From: Bacillota bacterium
GTDB lineage: Bacteria; Bacillota; Clostridia; Christensenellales; SZUA-584
Assembly (NCBI GenBank): GCA_023436115.1
Contig: JAEZKQ010000008.1
Coordinates: forward strand, 1-64,000
Direction: 5' to 3'
DNA length: 64,000 nucleotides
Positions 41,976-50,808 of this stretch are shown here, in pieces; position 1 is the first letter of the stretch, and every line of letters begins with the position of its first letter. The notes under the pieces were generated by a model. That model was not told the origin of the DNA. It saw nothing but the letters and a program-made list of their open reading frames with translations, and did no database searches. Both the position numbers and the translations under genes were made by a program.

Positions 41976-43346
41976 ATGGCAAAGCATTCTCAGTTGGGTG
42001 CTGAAACAAAGACCAAGAAGAAATTACGGGCCAAACGTGCTTCCGGATTGCCATCCGGTGTTTTGGGCGAAACGAGGAGCCGCTCTGATGTGCCGTCTGA
42101 GCTTGCGAAACAAATCGCCGCGAGCCTTGACGCGACAAACCGTTCCCGGCGAAAAAAGGGCAGGTTTTTATCAGCCGTCAAAAACACGGCGCTCACGATT
42201 CTGGGGAAACGCAGCCGAGAAGAAGCGGCGCTGGATTTTGCCGAAAATCACAGACGGGTCAGCAAAAGAACACAGCGCAGAAGGCAAATGGCAATCTATG
42301 GCGGCGGCGGACTGTTGGCCGTGGCTTTGCTGCTTATTTTTGTTTTAGGCGGCGGACAGGCACCCGGCAGCAATTTGACAGCGTCGGCTGTTCAAGCCGT
42401 ACAAATGGATTCCCGGGAAACGGTCGGATCGTCAGCGGGGCCGACCCCTGTGGCATCTGTCACTTCCGAGGCGCACGCGGTTGTCACACCGTTGCAAGTC
42501 ACGACGCAGCCAACAACGCAGACCACGTTAGCGCCAACTATAGAGCCTACGGCTGAGGCCACACCGATCGTCACCACGCCGCCTGAGCCCACGCCTCCGC
42601 CCGTTGTTCTGGAGGATTGTATAGATGACTTTATCGTAGAGGCGGATGTCTACTACGATGATATGGGCTTCTCCAGCAACTACTATAATTATACGGAAGA
42701 TGAAAAGTATCTGCTGGCGCAGATCATCGATATCGAATCACGCGGCGAGCCATACAAAGGCATGGTCGCCGTGGGCAATGTGGTGATGAACCGCGTATTA
42801 AACAGTCGTCAGTTTGATAACAACATAACCGATGTCGTGACATCCGGCGAGTTTGCATACAAAGGCCATGAAAACCGCAAGCCGGGCCCGGCAGCCAAGA
42901 GTGCTGCCCGTGATGTACTGGACTATGAGCTATGGGTCGTGCCTCAAGACATATATTTTTTCCATTCGGGACTGGCTCCAGGCGCGGCATGGAGCAATCA
43001 TACCTATTACGACAGGATCAAAGGACACAATTTTTACTCGCATCATTACAGCGGCCGCAATGACAACGGTGAGATACCGTGGCCGTTGTTTGAAAGGACA
43101 TACAAATATGCGCGCTATGGCTGCAAGCCGGAGAAGCGCGTGATACGAATTCAGAAGATGCTGGTGGCGCTGGGCTTTAAGGTGGGTACAGACGGCTATT
43201 TTGGCAAAGACACGATGGAAGCGATCAAGCTCTTTCAGGACACGCATGGTCTTGAAGCCGATGGAGTTGCCGGTCCTGCTACCATTGAAGCATTGATCAC
43301 CGAGTTTGGGCTGGTTAACTATTATGAAGAATTCCTTACGGAATAA
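41976..43346 (+). CDS. Membrane-anchored SleB-type cell wall hydrolase 2
   Basis: This 456-residue paralogue of the preceding hydrolase has a basic cytoplasmic region (~105 residues), TM (about 108-128, MAIYGGGGLLAVALLLIFVLG), a Thr/Pro-rich linker (about 150-205), hydrolase_2 domain with LAQIIDIESRGE, and a C-terminal PG_binding_1 domain (RIQKMLVALGF, FGKDTMEAIKLFQ). Both this and copy 1 share the GKRS-(X)-ALDFA-NH basic motif before the TM helix. Strong promoter repeats precede it. Confidence 0.9.
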   Translation: MAKHSQLGAETKTKKKLRAKRASGLPSGVLGETRSRSDVPSELAKQIAASLDATNRSRRKKGRFLSAVKNTALTILGKRSREEAALDFAENHRRVSKRTQRRRQMAIYGGGGLLAVALLLIFVLGGGQAPGSNLTASAVQAVQMDSRETVGSSAGPTPVASVTSEAHAVVTPLQVTTQPTTQTTLAPTIEPTAEATPIVTTPPEPTPPPVVLEDCIDDFIVEADVYYDDMGFSSNYYNYTEDEKYLLAQIIDIESRGEPYKGMVAVGNVVMNRVLNSRQFDNNITDVVTSGEFAYKGHENRKPGPAAKSAARDVLDYELWVVPQDIYFFHSGLAPGAAWSNHTYYDRIKGHNFYSHHYSGRNDNGEIPWPLFERTYKYARYGCKPEKRVIRIQKMLVALGFKVGTDGYFGKDTMEAIKLFQDTHGLEADGVAGPATIEALITEFGLVNYYEEFLTE

Positions 43347-43370
43347 GCATAGAAACCAGAAATTCCGCGA

Positions 43371-43400
43371 AGGCTGCAGCACAAAAGCTGTGGCTTTTTT
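43371..43400 (+). terminator. Terminator after wall hydrolase 2
   Basis: AGGCTGCAGC pairs with GCTGTGGCTT (with G-U pairs), followed by T. Confidence 0.6.
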
Positions 43401-43471
43401 ATTGGCTCGAATCGGGCTTAAGGCCAAATTACCATGGGATTTTCTCCAAATTTGGTTTGAGCAGGTATAAA

Positions 43472-43524
43472 TATTACAAAAGTGTTACAAAATTATTGAC
43501 AGAGCGCAATAAATAAGCTAAAAT
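43472..43524 (+). promoter_or_regulatory. WalR-like direct repeats and promoter of wall hydrolase 3
   Basis: TATTAC (43472-43477), five bases, TGTTAC (43483-43488), five bases, TATTGA (43494-43499). This overlaps -35 TTGACA (43496-43501); a 17-base spacer precedes TAAAAT (43519-43524). Confidence 0.7.
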
Positions 43525-43564
43525 AGATACTGAAGTCAGGTATCCATTCAAAAGGGGAGATTGA

Positions 43565-45112
43565 ATGACGAAACTTATGGGTACTTGTGCCCTTAAGAGG
43601 ATCAAAGAAAAGTTTTCTAAAGCCGCAGCTAAAACGCAAAAGAAAGCGGCTAACCAAATCGGCGAAGACACTAATGAGATAAGCAGCTTCAAACCGGAAA
43701 AGCCGGATACAAATGAGTGTCTGGAAGAAACACCGGCAGTATATGCCAAGAAGAGTAAAGAGGGTGAAACAAAGCGAGAATTAAGTAAAGCTCACGTATC
43801 GCCAAGCGACGGTAAAATGCAAAGGTTATGGAGACGGCTGTGCGGCATTCGCCATGACAATGAGGATTGGTCAAGAGCATGGGGCTCTATGCATGGTAAA
43901 AAGCAAAAAAGGCCGACAGTTAAACTGATGACATGTGCAGCCGCGGGGCTTATGGCTATGGCAGTTCTGACCTTAATGGTTCTGCCCAGCGGTTCAATGA
44001 TGCCGCAGGTGCAGAAAATAGCGGTCAGTGCCAATATGGCTCAAAGCATTGAAAAAAGGCCCGCTGCTGCCAAGGATGCAACCAAGCCCACGCTTTTAGC
44101 GGCGAAGCTGGAAGCACCCAAGGAAGAGGCGTTTTCCGTCGAGAGTATTGAGGAAGTTCAAAGCACGCCAAAAGTATTAGCCGATGTGAATGAATCGGTC
44201 AGAGAAGTTGAGAATACTTTTGCGGCAACAACCACCACGCTGACGCAGGAAGATACGGCCGTGATAGCAGCTTTGGAGCTCAGTACCGTGATTGATACGG
44301 TCGATTTAGAAGCCTTGCCCACACCGGATCCTGCCGTTGCCATAAAGGCTGCGACAGAGCTTGCAAACGATGAACTTGTGGAATTCTTTGTGAGAAAGGC
44401 AGACGTTTACTACGACGAACTGGGGTACTCCACCAACTATTACGACTATACCGACGACGAATTCTATCTGCTTGCGCAGATTATAGACATTGAGTCGAGG
44501 GGAGAGCCGTTTGAGGGTATGGTGGCTGTGGGTAATGTCGTCATGAACCGTGTGCTCAATACTGAGGAATTCCACAACACGATCACGGGTGTGGTGAAAT
44601 CAGGACAGTTCGCTTATTCGGGCCATAGCAGCCGAAGGCCATCCAAGGTGGCACGGAAAGCCGCGAAGGCTGTTCTGGATGATGAGTATTGGGTGATTCC
44701 ACAGGATGTGTACTTCTTCAAGTCGAACTCGAAACCGGGAAAAGACTGGAAGACCCGCGAATTTTACACATCGATAGCCGGACATTGCTTCTATACTTAT
44801 GATTACAGCGGGAGATGCTTAGACGGCGATGTGCCGCCCCGGCTATATGAGCGTGTATACAAATATGCGCAATATGGCTGTGAACCGGGCGAGCGCGTCC
44901 GGCGCATTCAAACGATGCTTAATGAAATCGGCTTTCACGTTACCGTAGACAGCCGATTCAGTAAGGAAACCATGGAAGCGCTGATGCTGTTTCAGGAAAC
45001 AAACGGCCTCGTGCCGGACGGCATAGCCGAACCGGCCACGATCAAAGCGCTTATCAAGGCCTACGGTTTTGATAAGTATCACGAGCAGTTTGTCACTGAG
45101 CAGCAGAATTAG
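43565..45112 (+). CDS. Membrane-anchored SleB-type cell wall hydrolase 3
   Basis: This 515-residue third paralogue has a more diverged charged cytoplasmic region (~120 residues), TM (about 122-140, MTCAAAGLMAMAVLTLMVL), a long Glu/Thr/Ala linker without STPE repeats (about 150-270), hydrolase_2 domain (LAQIIDIESRGE) and C-terminal PG_binding_1 (RIQTMLNEIGF, FSKETMEALMLFQ). Retention of the catalytic Glu and of both domains suggests all three are active and not redundant. GGGGAGA precedes the ATG. Confidence 0.9.
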   Translation: MTKLMGTCALKRIKEKFSKAAAKTQKKAANQIGEDTNEISSFKPEKPDTNECLEETPAVYAKKSKEGETKRELSKAHVSPSDGKMQRLWRRLCGIRHDNEDWSRAWGSMHGKKQKRPTVKLMTCAAAGLMAMAVLTLMVLPSGSMMPQVQKIAVSANMAQSIEKRPAAAKDATKPTLLAAKLEAPKEEAFSVESIEEVQSTPKVLADVNESVREVENTFAATTTTLTQEDTAVIAALELSTVIDTVDLEALPTPDPAVAIKAATELANDELVEFFVRKADVYYDELGYSTNYYDYTDDEFYLLAQIIDIESRGEPFEGMVAVGNVVMNRVLNTEEFHNTITGVVKSGQFAYSGHSSRRPSKVARKAAKAVLDDEYWVIPQDVYFFKSNSKPGKDWKTREFYTSIAGHCFYTYDYSGRCLDGDVPPRLYERVYKYAQYGCEPGERVRRIQTMLNEIGFHVTVDSRFSKETMEALMLFQETNGLVPDGIAEPATIKALIKAYGFDKYHEQFVTEQQN

Positions 45113-45163
45113 GCAGAAAAAAGCACTGCCAAAAAAACGGATACACAGACTTTATACCTCTAT

Positions 45164-45197
45164 GCCGTGCCCATTATACGGGTACGGCTTTTCTTTT
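45164..45197 (+). terminator. Terminator after wall hydrolase 3
   Basis: GCCGTGCCC (45164-45172) pairs with GGGTACGGC (45180-45188), then TTTTCTTTT. Confidence 0.75.
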
Positions 45198-45217
45198 GTA
45201 AAAGCAATGCATTTAAA

Positions 45218-46324
45218 TTAGTCTTGCTTACCCCGCAGCGCGCCACGCAGCTTGTTAAGCGCTCTCTCGTCTCCCGCAAACGCTTCCTTGGCAAGCGTAT
45301 CCAACGTGTCTTTGCTGTCCGGCTCGGGCAGCGCCGCGCCTTGGCTGAGCCGTTCATAAATCGCTTGGTGAATATCGCTTTCCGCATAGATTTCCAGACC
45401 GCCGATGACAGGAAAAACACCCAGTGCCTCCAGCTTCTTTTGCACGTTGCTTGTCAGCATGAACGATGAAAAGCTTTTGCACGTGTCCATGCGCAGTTCG
45501 TCCTCCTGTTTCGCTACGCCGATCATCTGCACCATGTCGGTATAGGGGCCGATAGCGCACGCCGTAAAGCCGGGTACGCTGCTTTGTGTCATATCGTCAG
45601 TGGCCTCAAAGAGCTGCCTGTGAGACGCGATCAGCACGGCGGTATTGCCTTCGCAGAAGGCGGCAAAGCCGTTTTCCCAGTTGCCCTGTATATTCAGCGC
45701 GGCATCGGGCGGTTCGGGCTCTCCCCACGTGGATACGCTGGGGCGGCTCGCGGGGGGATAGGTATGCAGCGCGAGGGCGGGCAGAGAGGTATAGCCCGCC
45801 TCGGCATCAAAGGCCACGCCCAGCTTTGCGGCTTCCAGCAGCGCTTCAGGACGTATACCGTCGTTCACGGCCGGGTCAATGCTGTTTTCAGTCATGAGGT
45901 CGGTGTTAAGAAGTATGCAGTAACCGCCGCACATATAGGGGTAAGCGGTATCCGGCAGGCCGGAAAATAAGGTGTCGGTATGAGGGAGAGCAGCAAGCTC
46001 AAGAGGCAGGTCAATACCGTAGGGATAAGAGATAAGATCGGGCTTTTCGCCGTTTTGCAGCGCCTGCAGCGCTTCATCCGCGGTCAGGCTTTTCAGTTCA
46101 ATGAAAACATGCGGGTTATTGCCTTCAAACTGCGCGATGCGCTTTTCCAGAAAAGCTGCACTTGACGAACCGCCGGTGCGCCAGCCGGAAATATGCCAGA
46201 GAGAAAGAATACCCTGAAAATATGGTTTTTCGGGCAGTTTTTCATAAAAAGACATGATCAGCCATGGCGAAATACAGATGAGTATCAGCGCCAAAGCGCA
46301 TAAAAAATAAGCAACAGGCTTCAT
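45218..46324 (-). CDS. Extracellular solute-binding protein-like, TM-anchored
   Basis: This 368-residue protein has an N-terminal hydrophobic segment (about 5-25) without a lipobox. A periplasmic-binding-protein type fold follows: ILSLWHISGWRTGGSS, FLEKRIAQFEGNNPHVFIEL, PDLISYPYGIDLPLE and a late FMLTSNVQKKLEALGVFPV, as in family 1 (sugar) binding proteins. No ABC permease or ATPase genes are adjacent, so it may be an orphan sensor-type binding protein. It is last in a reverse-strand unit with ROK, hprK and HAD genes (40-base gap to the ROK gene). Confidence 0.75.
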   Translation of the reverse strand: MKPVAYFLCALALILICISPWLIMSFYEKLPEKPYFQGILSLWHISGWRTGGSSSAAFLEKRIAQFEGNNPHVFIELKSLTADEALQALQNGEKPDLISYPYGIDLPLELAALPHTDTLFSGLPDTAYPYMCGGYCILLNTDLMTENSIDPAVNDGIRPEALLEAAKLGVAFDAEAGYTSLPALALHTYPPASRPSVSTWGEPEPPDAALNIQGNWENGFAAFCEGNTAVLIASHRQLFEATDDMTQSSVPGFTACAIGPYTDMVQMIGVAKQEDELRMDTCKSFSSFMLTSNVQKKLEALGVFPVIGGLEIYAESDIHQAIYERLSQGAALPEPDSKDTLDTLAKEAFAGDERALNKLRGALRGKQD

Positions 46325-46364
46325 GGATGCACCCCTTGCTTATTTATACTTGAAAAAACTTAAG

Positions 46365-47303
46365 TTAATGACAGCCCAGCATCGCCGCGCCGATGATTCC
46401 CGCGTCGTTGCCCGAAACGGCAAGCTTTATATCAGCATATTTCTGTCCCGCAAATGTGCCTTTATTTTTGCTGGCTCCGATGACTTTATTAAGAAGGAAA
46501 TCGCCCGCGCCTGAAACGCCGCCTCCCAGCGCGATCACGTCGGGATCGAGTATGTTTTCAATCGTGCCGATACCCATGGCCAAGTGCTTCACATATTCGT
46601 CTACAATCGCGAGCGCGATATGATCGCCCTCTTTGGCGCAATCCAGCACCAGCTTGGCGGTCACTTTGTTTAAGTCGCCGTCGGTCAAATGGTGCAGACG
46701 GCTTTCGGGCCGTTCGATCACACAGCGCCTGCCTTGACGGATCAGCGCGGTGGCGGTGGTATACGTCTCCAGACAGCCCTTGTTGCCGCATGTGCAGGGC
46801 ACGCCGTCCGGTACGATTTCGATATGGCCCAGCTCGCCGCCCATACCGTGCGCGCCGCTGAACGGCTTGCCGTTTATGATGATTCCGCTGCCAAGGCCGG
46901 TTCCCAATGTCATCAACACACCCACATCAGTGCCCTGAAGAGCACCCAGATGGTATTCATAGACTGCGGCCACGGTGGCATCGTTGTCGGCAAATACCGG
47001 CACATCAATATGTTTTTTCATTTCGGATTCCAACGGCACGTCGATCCAATAAAGATTGACCGCTGTGGCGATGCCCTTACGCGCAAAGCCGGGTATGCCG
47101 ATGCCGATGCTGCTGATTTGGCTGACGGGAATGCCGTTTTTTCCCGCGAGGGATATAATGGCTCCGGCCATGTCACTGATCACCTGCGCATAACCGCGCT
47201 CCACGCCGGTGGGCATGCTTGTTTTACAGACGAGCGAAAGGTTTTCGTCGACAAGGCCGGCTTTAATGCCCGTTCCTCCGAGATCAATTCCTGCGTAATA
47301 CAT
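46365..47303 (-). CDS. ROK-family sugar kinase (glucokinase-like)
   Basis: This 312-residue protein starts YYAGIDLGGTGIKAGLV (phosphate-1 motif). It has the catalytic Asp region FADNDATVAA, the ROK signature around GELGHIEIVPDGVPC and the zinc site TCGNKGCLETY. It phosphorylates glucose or another hexose by family knowledge. It is co-directional with hprK (46-base gap), which fits glucose-dependent carbon control. AGGAG precedes the start. Confidence 0.9.
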   Translation of the reverse strand: MYYAGIDLGGTGIKAGLVDENLSLVCKTSMPTGVERGYAQVISDMAGAIISLAGKNGIPVSQISSIGIGIPGFARKGIATAVNLYWIDVPLESEMKKHIDVPVFADNDATVAAVYEYHLGALQGTDVGVLMTLGTGLGSGIIINGKPFSGAHGMGGELGHIEIVPDGVPCTCGNKGCLETYTTATALIRQGRRCVIERPESRLHHLTDGDLNKVTAKLVLDCAKEGDHIALAIVDEYVKHLAMGIGTIENILDPDVIALGGGVSGAGDFLLNKVIGASKNKGTFAGQKYADIKLAVSGNDAGIIGAAMLGCH

Positions 47304-47349
47304 GATAGTCTCCTGATTCTATGAAATATTAATACCAATTCATTACGGG

Positions 47350-48303
47350 TCAAGTCGTCGGACACGAAGGCCCGGATGAGACGCTGCCGGGCGCAATGAT
47401 GCTTAGCAGCTTGCTGTCCAGCTGTTCAGCGGTCACCTGTCCCATGCATTTTAATCTAAAGTTCATAGCGGCGACTTCGATAATGATCGCGAGGTTGCGA
47501 CCGGGGCGCACGGGAATCGTGATGATGGGAATTTTCACGCCCAGCAATGTGATGTATTCTGAGGAAAGTCCCAAACGGTCGATGTTCATCGGGTCGCCCA
47601 GTTCCAGATTGACCGCGAGTTCAATGGATTTTTCCACGAGTACTGCGCCGATGCCGTAAAGCGTGCGGACATCGATGATACCTAGCCCGCGAATCTCCAT
47701 CATGTGGCGTATAACCTCAGGAGACTGCCCCAAGAGCTGGTTATCGGAAAGCTTGATGATCTCCACCACGTCGTCCGCGACAAGACGGTGGCCGCGCTTC
47801 ACAAGCTCTAAGGCTGTTTCGCTCTTGCCTACGCCCGAATCGCCCATAAGCAATATGCCGACGCCGTAAACGTCCATAAGGCCCGCATGCCGAGAAATAC
47901 TGGGTGCAAGCACCTTATCCAAGTAAACCGTTGTTTTGTGGCTTAGCTTCGTTGTGGTGAGGCCGGACATCAGTATGGGGGTGTTATATTTCTTGGCCGC
48001 TTCAATCATCTCCGTTGGCGGCGTTAAATTACGGCCGATAAGCACACAAGGCATTTTGCTTGCGAAATACTTATCTAGGCGTTCGCGCTTTAATTCGGGG
48101 TCTAAATTTTGCAGGTATGTCATCTCGACCATGCCAAAGAGCTGCAGCCGGTTCACGGCGAAGTATTCAAAAAACCCCGCCATCTGCAGCCCCGGCCGGT
48201 TTAAGTCCGATGTGTTGATCTCGATGGTTTCCACATCACCTTTATAGATAATGCTTAAGTTTAGGTCGCGCGCCAGATCATCGATCTTGAGCTTTGTCTT
48301 CAT
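47350..48303 (-). CDS. hprK: HPr kinase/phosphorylase
   Basis: This 317-residue bifunctional enzyme phosphorylates and dephosphorylates HPr at Ser46 to drive carbon catabolite repression. The N-terminal domain is 1-130. Walker A is GDSGVGKSETALEL (about 154-167). The HprK signature is MEIRGLGIIDVRTLYGIGAV. Start has GGAGG seven bases upstream. It overlaps the upstream HAD gene by 26 bases. Confidence 0.95.
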   Translation of the reverse strand: MKTKLKIDDLARDLNLSIIYKGDVETIEINTSDLNRPGLQMAGFFEYFAVNRLQLFGMVEMTYLQNLDPELKRERLDKYFASKMPCVLIGRNLTPPTEMIEAAKKYNTPILMSGLTTTKLSHKTTVYLDKVLAPSISRHAGLMDVYGVGILLMGDSGVGKSETALELVKRGHRLVADDVVEIIKLSDNQLLGQSPEVIRHMMEIRGLGIIDVRTLYGIGAVLVEKSIELAVNLELGDPMNIDRLGLSSEYITLLGVKIPIITIPVRPGRNLAIIIEVAAMNFRLKCMGQVTAEQLDSKLLSIIAPGSVSSGPSCPTT

Positions 48304-49099
48304 GCTGCGCCTCCAGAATAAATTTCTCTATCACATCGGCCACGCCGCCTTCATTGTTAGAGCGACAGATATAGTCGGCTGCTAAGAGTACATCGGGTGT
48401 GGCGTTCGCAACGGCCACGCCGAGCCCGGCGTATTCCAGCATAGGCAGATCGATGTCGGCATCGCCCACCGCAATGACATCCTTGCTATCGATATGATAG
48501 TATTCCGCAACGAATTTGAGCGCATCACCCTTGCTGACTCCGGGGCTGGCGAACTCCAAATAAGTTGGTTTGGATCGTTTTATATTGAGCATCGGGAAAA
48601 GTGCTTCCGCTTTGGTTCTCAAATCATCCATCAGCTCCAATTCCGTTATATAGAGAACCTTTGGCGTGATGATAGTCTCCATTTCGTATAAGTCACTTTT
48701 TTCAATGCCCTTAAATCCGCAGAAAGACTCATATACGTCGCTGTATTTGTTTCTTTCACGGTAAACAAGATCACCGTCTAAGTATACCTGTACATGCAGG
48801 TTGTTTTCCTGCGCGTAGTCGATCAGTTTTCTGACAAGCTGCGGGTCTACCGAGCGGGTGTAAATGGCATTGCCCTGCGCGTCGTATATCTGCGCGCCGC
48901 CCGTGGTGATCATCAGTGTATCAAGACCAAATTCGTCATAAAACCGCTGTGTCCCTTTTCTTATTCTTCCCGTACACAGCACAACATATATCCCCATATC
49001 GACGGCTTTTTTTATAGCCTCTTTAACGCGTTGCGGTATAATGAGTTCGTCGGTGAGCAGTGTGTCGTCTAAGTCGATCGCGATTAATTTATAAGCCAT
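48278..49099 (-). CDS. Cof-type HAD hydrolase
   Basis: This 273-residue phosphatase has motif I LIAIDLDDTLLT (nucleophile Asp), motif II LCTGR, a C2B-type cap, and motif IV VIAVGDADIDLPML. Cof-like enzymes dephosphorylate sugar phosphates, nucleotides or pyridoxal phosphate. It is first gene of the hprK unit; its 3' end overlaps hprK. GGAGG precedes the start. Confidence 0.9.
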   Translation of the reverse strand: MAYKLIAIDLDDTLLTDELIIPQRVKEAIKKAVDMGIYVVLCTGRIRKGTQRFYDEFGLDTLMITTGGAQIYDAQGNAIYTRSVDPQLVRKLIDYAQENNLHVQVYLDGDLVYRERNKYSDVYESFCGFKGIEKSDLYEMETIITPKVLYITELELMDDLRTKAEALFPMLNIKRSKPTYLEFASPGVSKGDALKFVAEYYHIDSKDVIAVGDADIDLPMLEYAGLGVAVANATPDVLLAADYICRSNNEGGVADVIEKFILEAQHEDKAQDR

Positions 49100-49205
49100 T
49101 TATCCTCCGGTGTAACTGCAAAGATGATAATATATATCAACATTATACATGTATGGCGGCGTTTTGGAAACATCAATATTAACCGCATCTGAGCCATCGC
49201 TATTC

Positions 49206-49234
49206 TTCACAAAATACATATATAGTGATATACT
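49206..49234 (+). promoter_or_regulatory. Promoter of the first D,D-carboxypeptidase gene
   Basis: TTCACA (49206-49211), 17-base spacer, TATACT (49229-49234). No TGTTAC repeats are seen here. Confidence 0.65.
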
Positions 49235-49269
49235 GAAAAATACTTAATCTTATAAGGAGTGTTATTATT

Positions 49270-50679
49270 TTGAAAAAAACAGCTTCCTTTATTTTGATGG
49301 TCATATTTGTCTTTACCGCTTTTATGGGCATGGCGGCGGCGGCTCCTCCCTATGAAGGCGATATTGATTCCAATGCGGTCATGCTGCTGGACGCGACGAC
49401 GGGCCAGGTGCTTTTCGAAAAAAACGCGGACGAGCAGATTTTGCCCGCGAGCACGACGAAGATTATGACATGTATTGTGGCGCTGGAAAACGCGTCTCTT
49501 GACGATATGGTAACAGTAGGGCCAGAGGGAGACTGGACAGGCTCGGGCTATTCATTGATGGGCCTAAAGAACGGACAGCAGCTTTCCCTGCGTGAGCTTA
49601 TATATGGCATGATGCTGATATCGGGCAACGATGCCGCTGCGGCCATTGCCGTTCATGTGGGCGGTTCGCTGGAAGGCTTTGCCGATATGATGAACCAAAA
49701 AGCGCAGGAGCTGGGCATGACAGGCTCGCATTTTATCACATCGCATGGCGCCGATACGGAAGGCCATTACGTGACCGCGCGCGATATGGCGACGCTGTCA
49801 CTCTATGCCATGAAGAATGAGCAGTTTATGCAGATCGTGGGTTCCGCTTCACACGATTTTCCCTCGATGAGCAGTTTGACTGAGAAAGACAAGCGGAACA
49901 CAAACAAGCTGCTCATCAGCAATGTGCTCGAAGGTGAGACAAACTATTACTATGAATATGCGACCGGTATCAAGACGGGCTCCACGCCCAAGGCTTTCCG
50001 CTGTCTTGTGAGCTCTGCCGAAAAGGATGGTATGAAGCTGCTGTGCCTGATTTTCGGTGACGAAACAACAGATGGAACGGAGCGTTGGCCGCTTGCCAAA
50101 GACCTGTTCGAATACGGCTTTAACAACTATCAGACTGTTAACCTGCAGTCGGCGATAGACAGCGCCGCGCCGGTGAGTGTGACTGTGGCCGATGCGTCAG
50201 CGGATGATGCCCACGGCGGCGAGTTGGTCTTAAACGCTGTGTATGCAGGAGCTCCGGAGGTTACGCTGGACAAGACACTTGCGCAAAGCGTCGCGCAGGC
50301 GGGGCTTGTCGCTACAGTCGAGCTGAGCAGCGGCGAGCAGCTTAGGGCGCCCGTGAAGGCGGGGGATACTGTCGGCGTTGTGAAATACCATGCGCAAAGC
50401 GGGGAAGAAGTGGCACAGGCACAGCTGGTGGCATCGCGCGATGTCGCCGATGCGACGGGTCTGGCTCCGGCACCGCTGGATGAAGATGCTGCGGCAAACC
50501 CTTATCCCGTCACAGACGATTCTGACCCGTGGCTGTGGCTTGTGCTGGCCGTGGTGCTGGCTGCGGCAGTGCTTCTGCTAATCGTGAATCTTGCGCGCGG
50601 ACGCAAGAAAAAAGCACGCAGAAACTATGCGAGAAGATCCTCCGGCGCATACAGAAACACAAGAGGCGGCGGAAGATAA
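49270..50679 (+). CDS. D-alanyl-D-alanine carboxypeptidase (penicillin-binding protein) 1
   Basis: This 469-residue exported low-molecular-mass PBP has a signal peptide (MKKTASFILMVIFVFTAFMGMAAAA), active site SxxK in PASTTKIMT, SxN in SGN (LISGNDAAAA) and KTG in IKTGSTP. A C-terminal beta domain and a TM anchor (about 418-438, WLWLVLAVVLAAAVLLLIV) with basic tail follow. It trims terminal D-Ala from wall stem peptides. The start codon is TTG, with AGGAG about 10 bases upstream. A paralogue follows. Confidence 0.9.
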   Translation: MKKTASFILMVIFVFTAFMGMAAAAPPYEGDIDSNAVMLLDATTGQVLFEKNADEQILPASTTKIMTCIVALENASLDDMVTVGPEGDWTGSGYSLMGLKNGQQLSLRELIYGMMLISGNDAAAAIAVHVGGSLEGFADMMNQKAQELGMTGSHFITSHGADTEGHYVTARDMATLSLYAMKNEQFMQIVGSASHDFPSMSSLTEKDKRNTNKLLISNVLEGETNYYYEYATGIKTGSTPKAFRCLVSSAEKDGMKLLCLIFGDETTDGTERWPLAKDLFEYGFNNYQTVNLQSAIDSAAPVSVTVADASADDAHGGELVLNAVYAGAPEVTLDKTLAQSVAQAGLVATVELSSGEQLRAPVKAGDTVGVVKYHAQSGEEVAQAQLVASRDVADATGLAPAPLDEDAAANPYPVTDDSDPWLWLVLAVVLAAAVLLLIVNLARGRKKKARRNYARRSSGAYRNTRGGGR

Positions 50680-50721
50680 ATAGCCCCGCTGCCGATTTGC
50701 GATGCAAAATCTATCATCCGG

Positions 50722-50752
50722 TATGTACAAAGTGTTACAAAACTGTTATACT
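50722..50752 (+). promoter_or_regulatory. Promoter with overlapping TGTTAC repeats before the second D,D-carboxypeptidase
   Basis: TGTACA (50724-50729), 17-base spacer, TATACT (50747-50752). TGTTAC (50733-50738), five bases, TGTTAT (50744-50749) fall inside spacer and -10. The motif matches those before the wall hydrolases but overlaps the core promoter, as would suit repression rather than activation. Confidence 0.5.
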
Positions 50753-50808
50753 AACCATACATTTTGGCTTTTTTATCTTAATACAGGTGTTTGGGAGTTG
50801 CGGTTATT

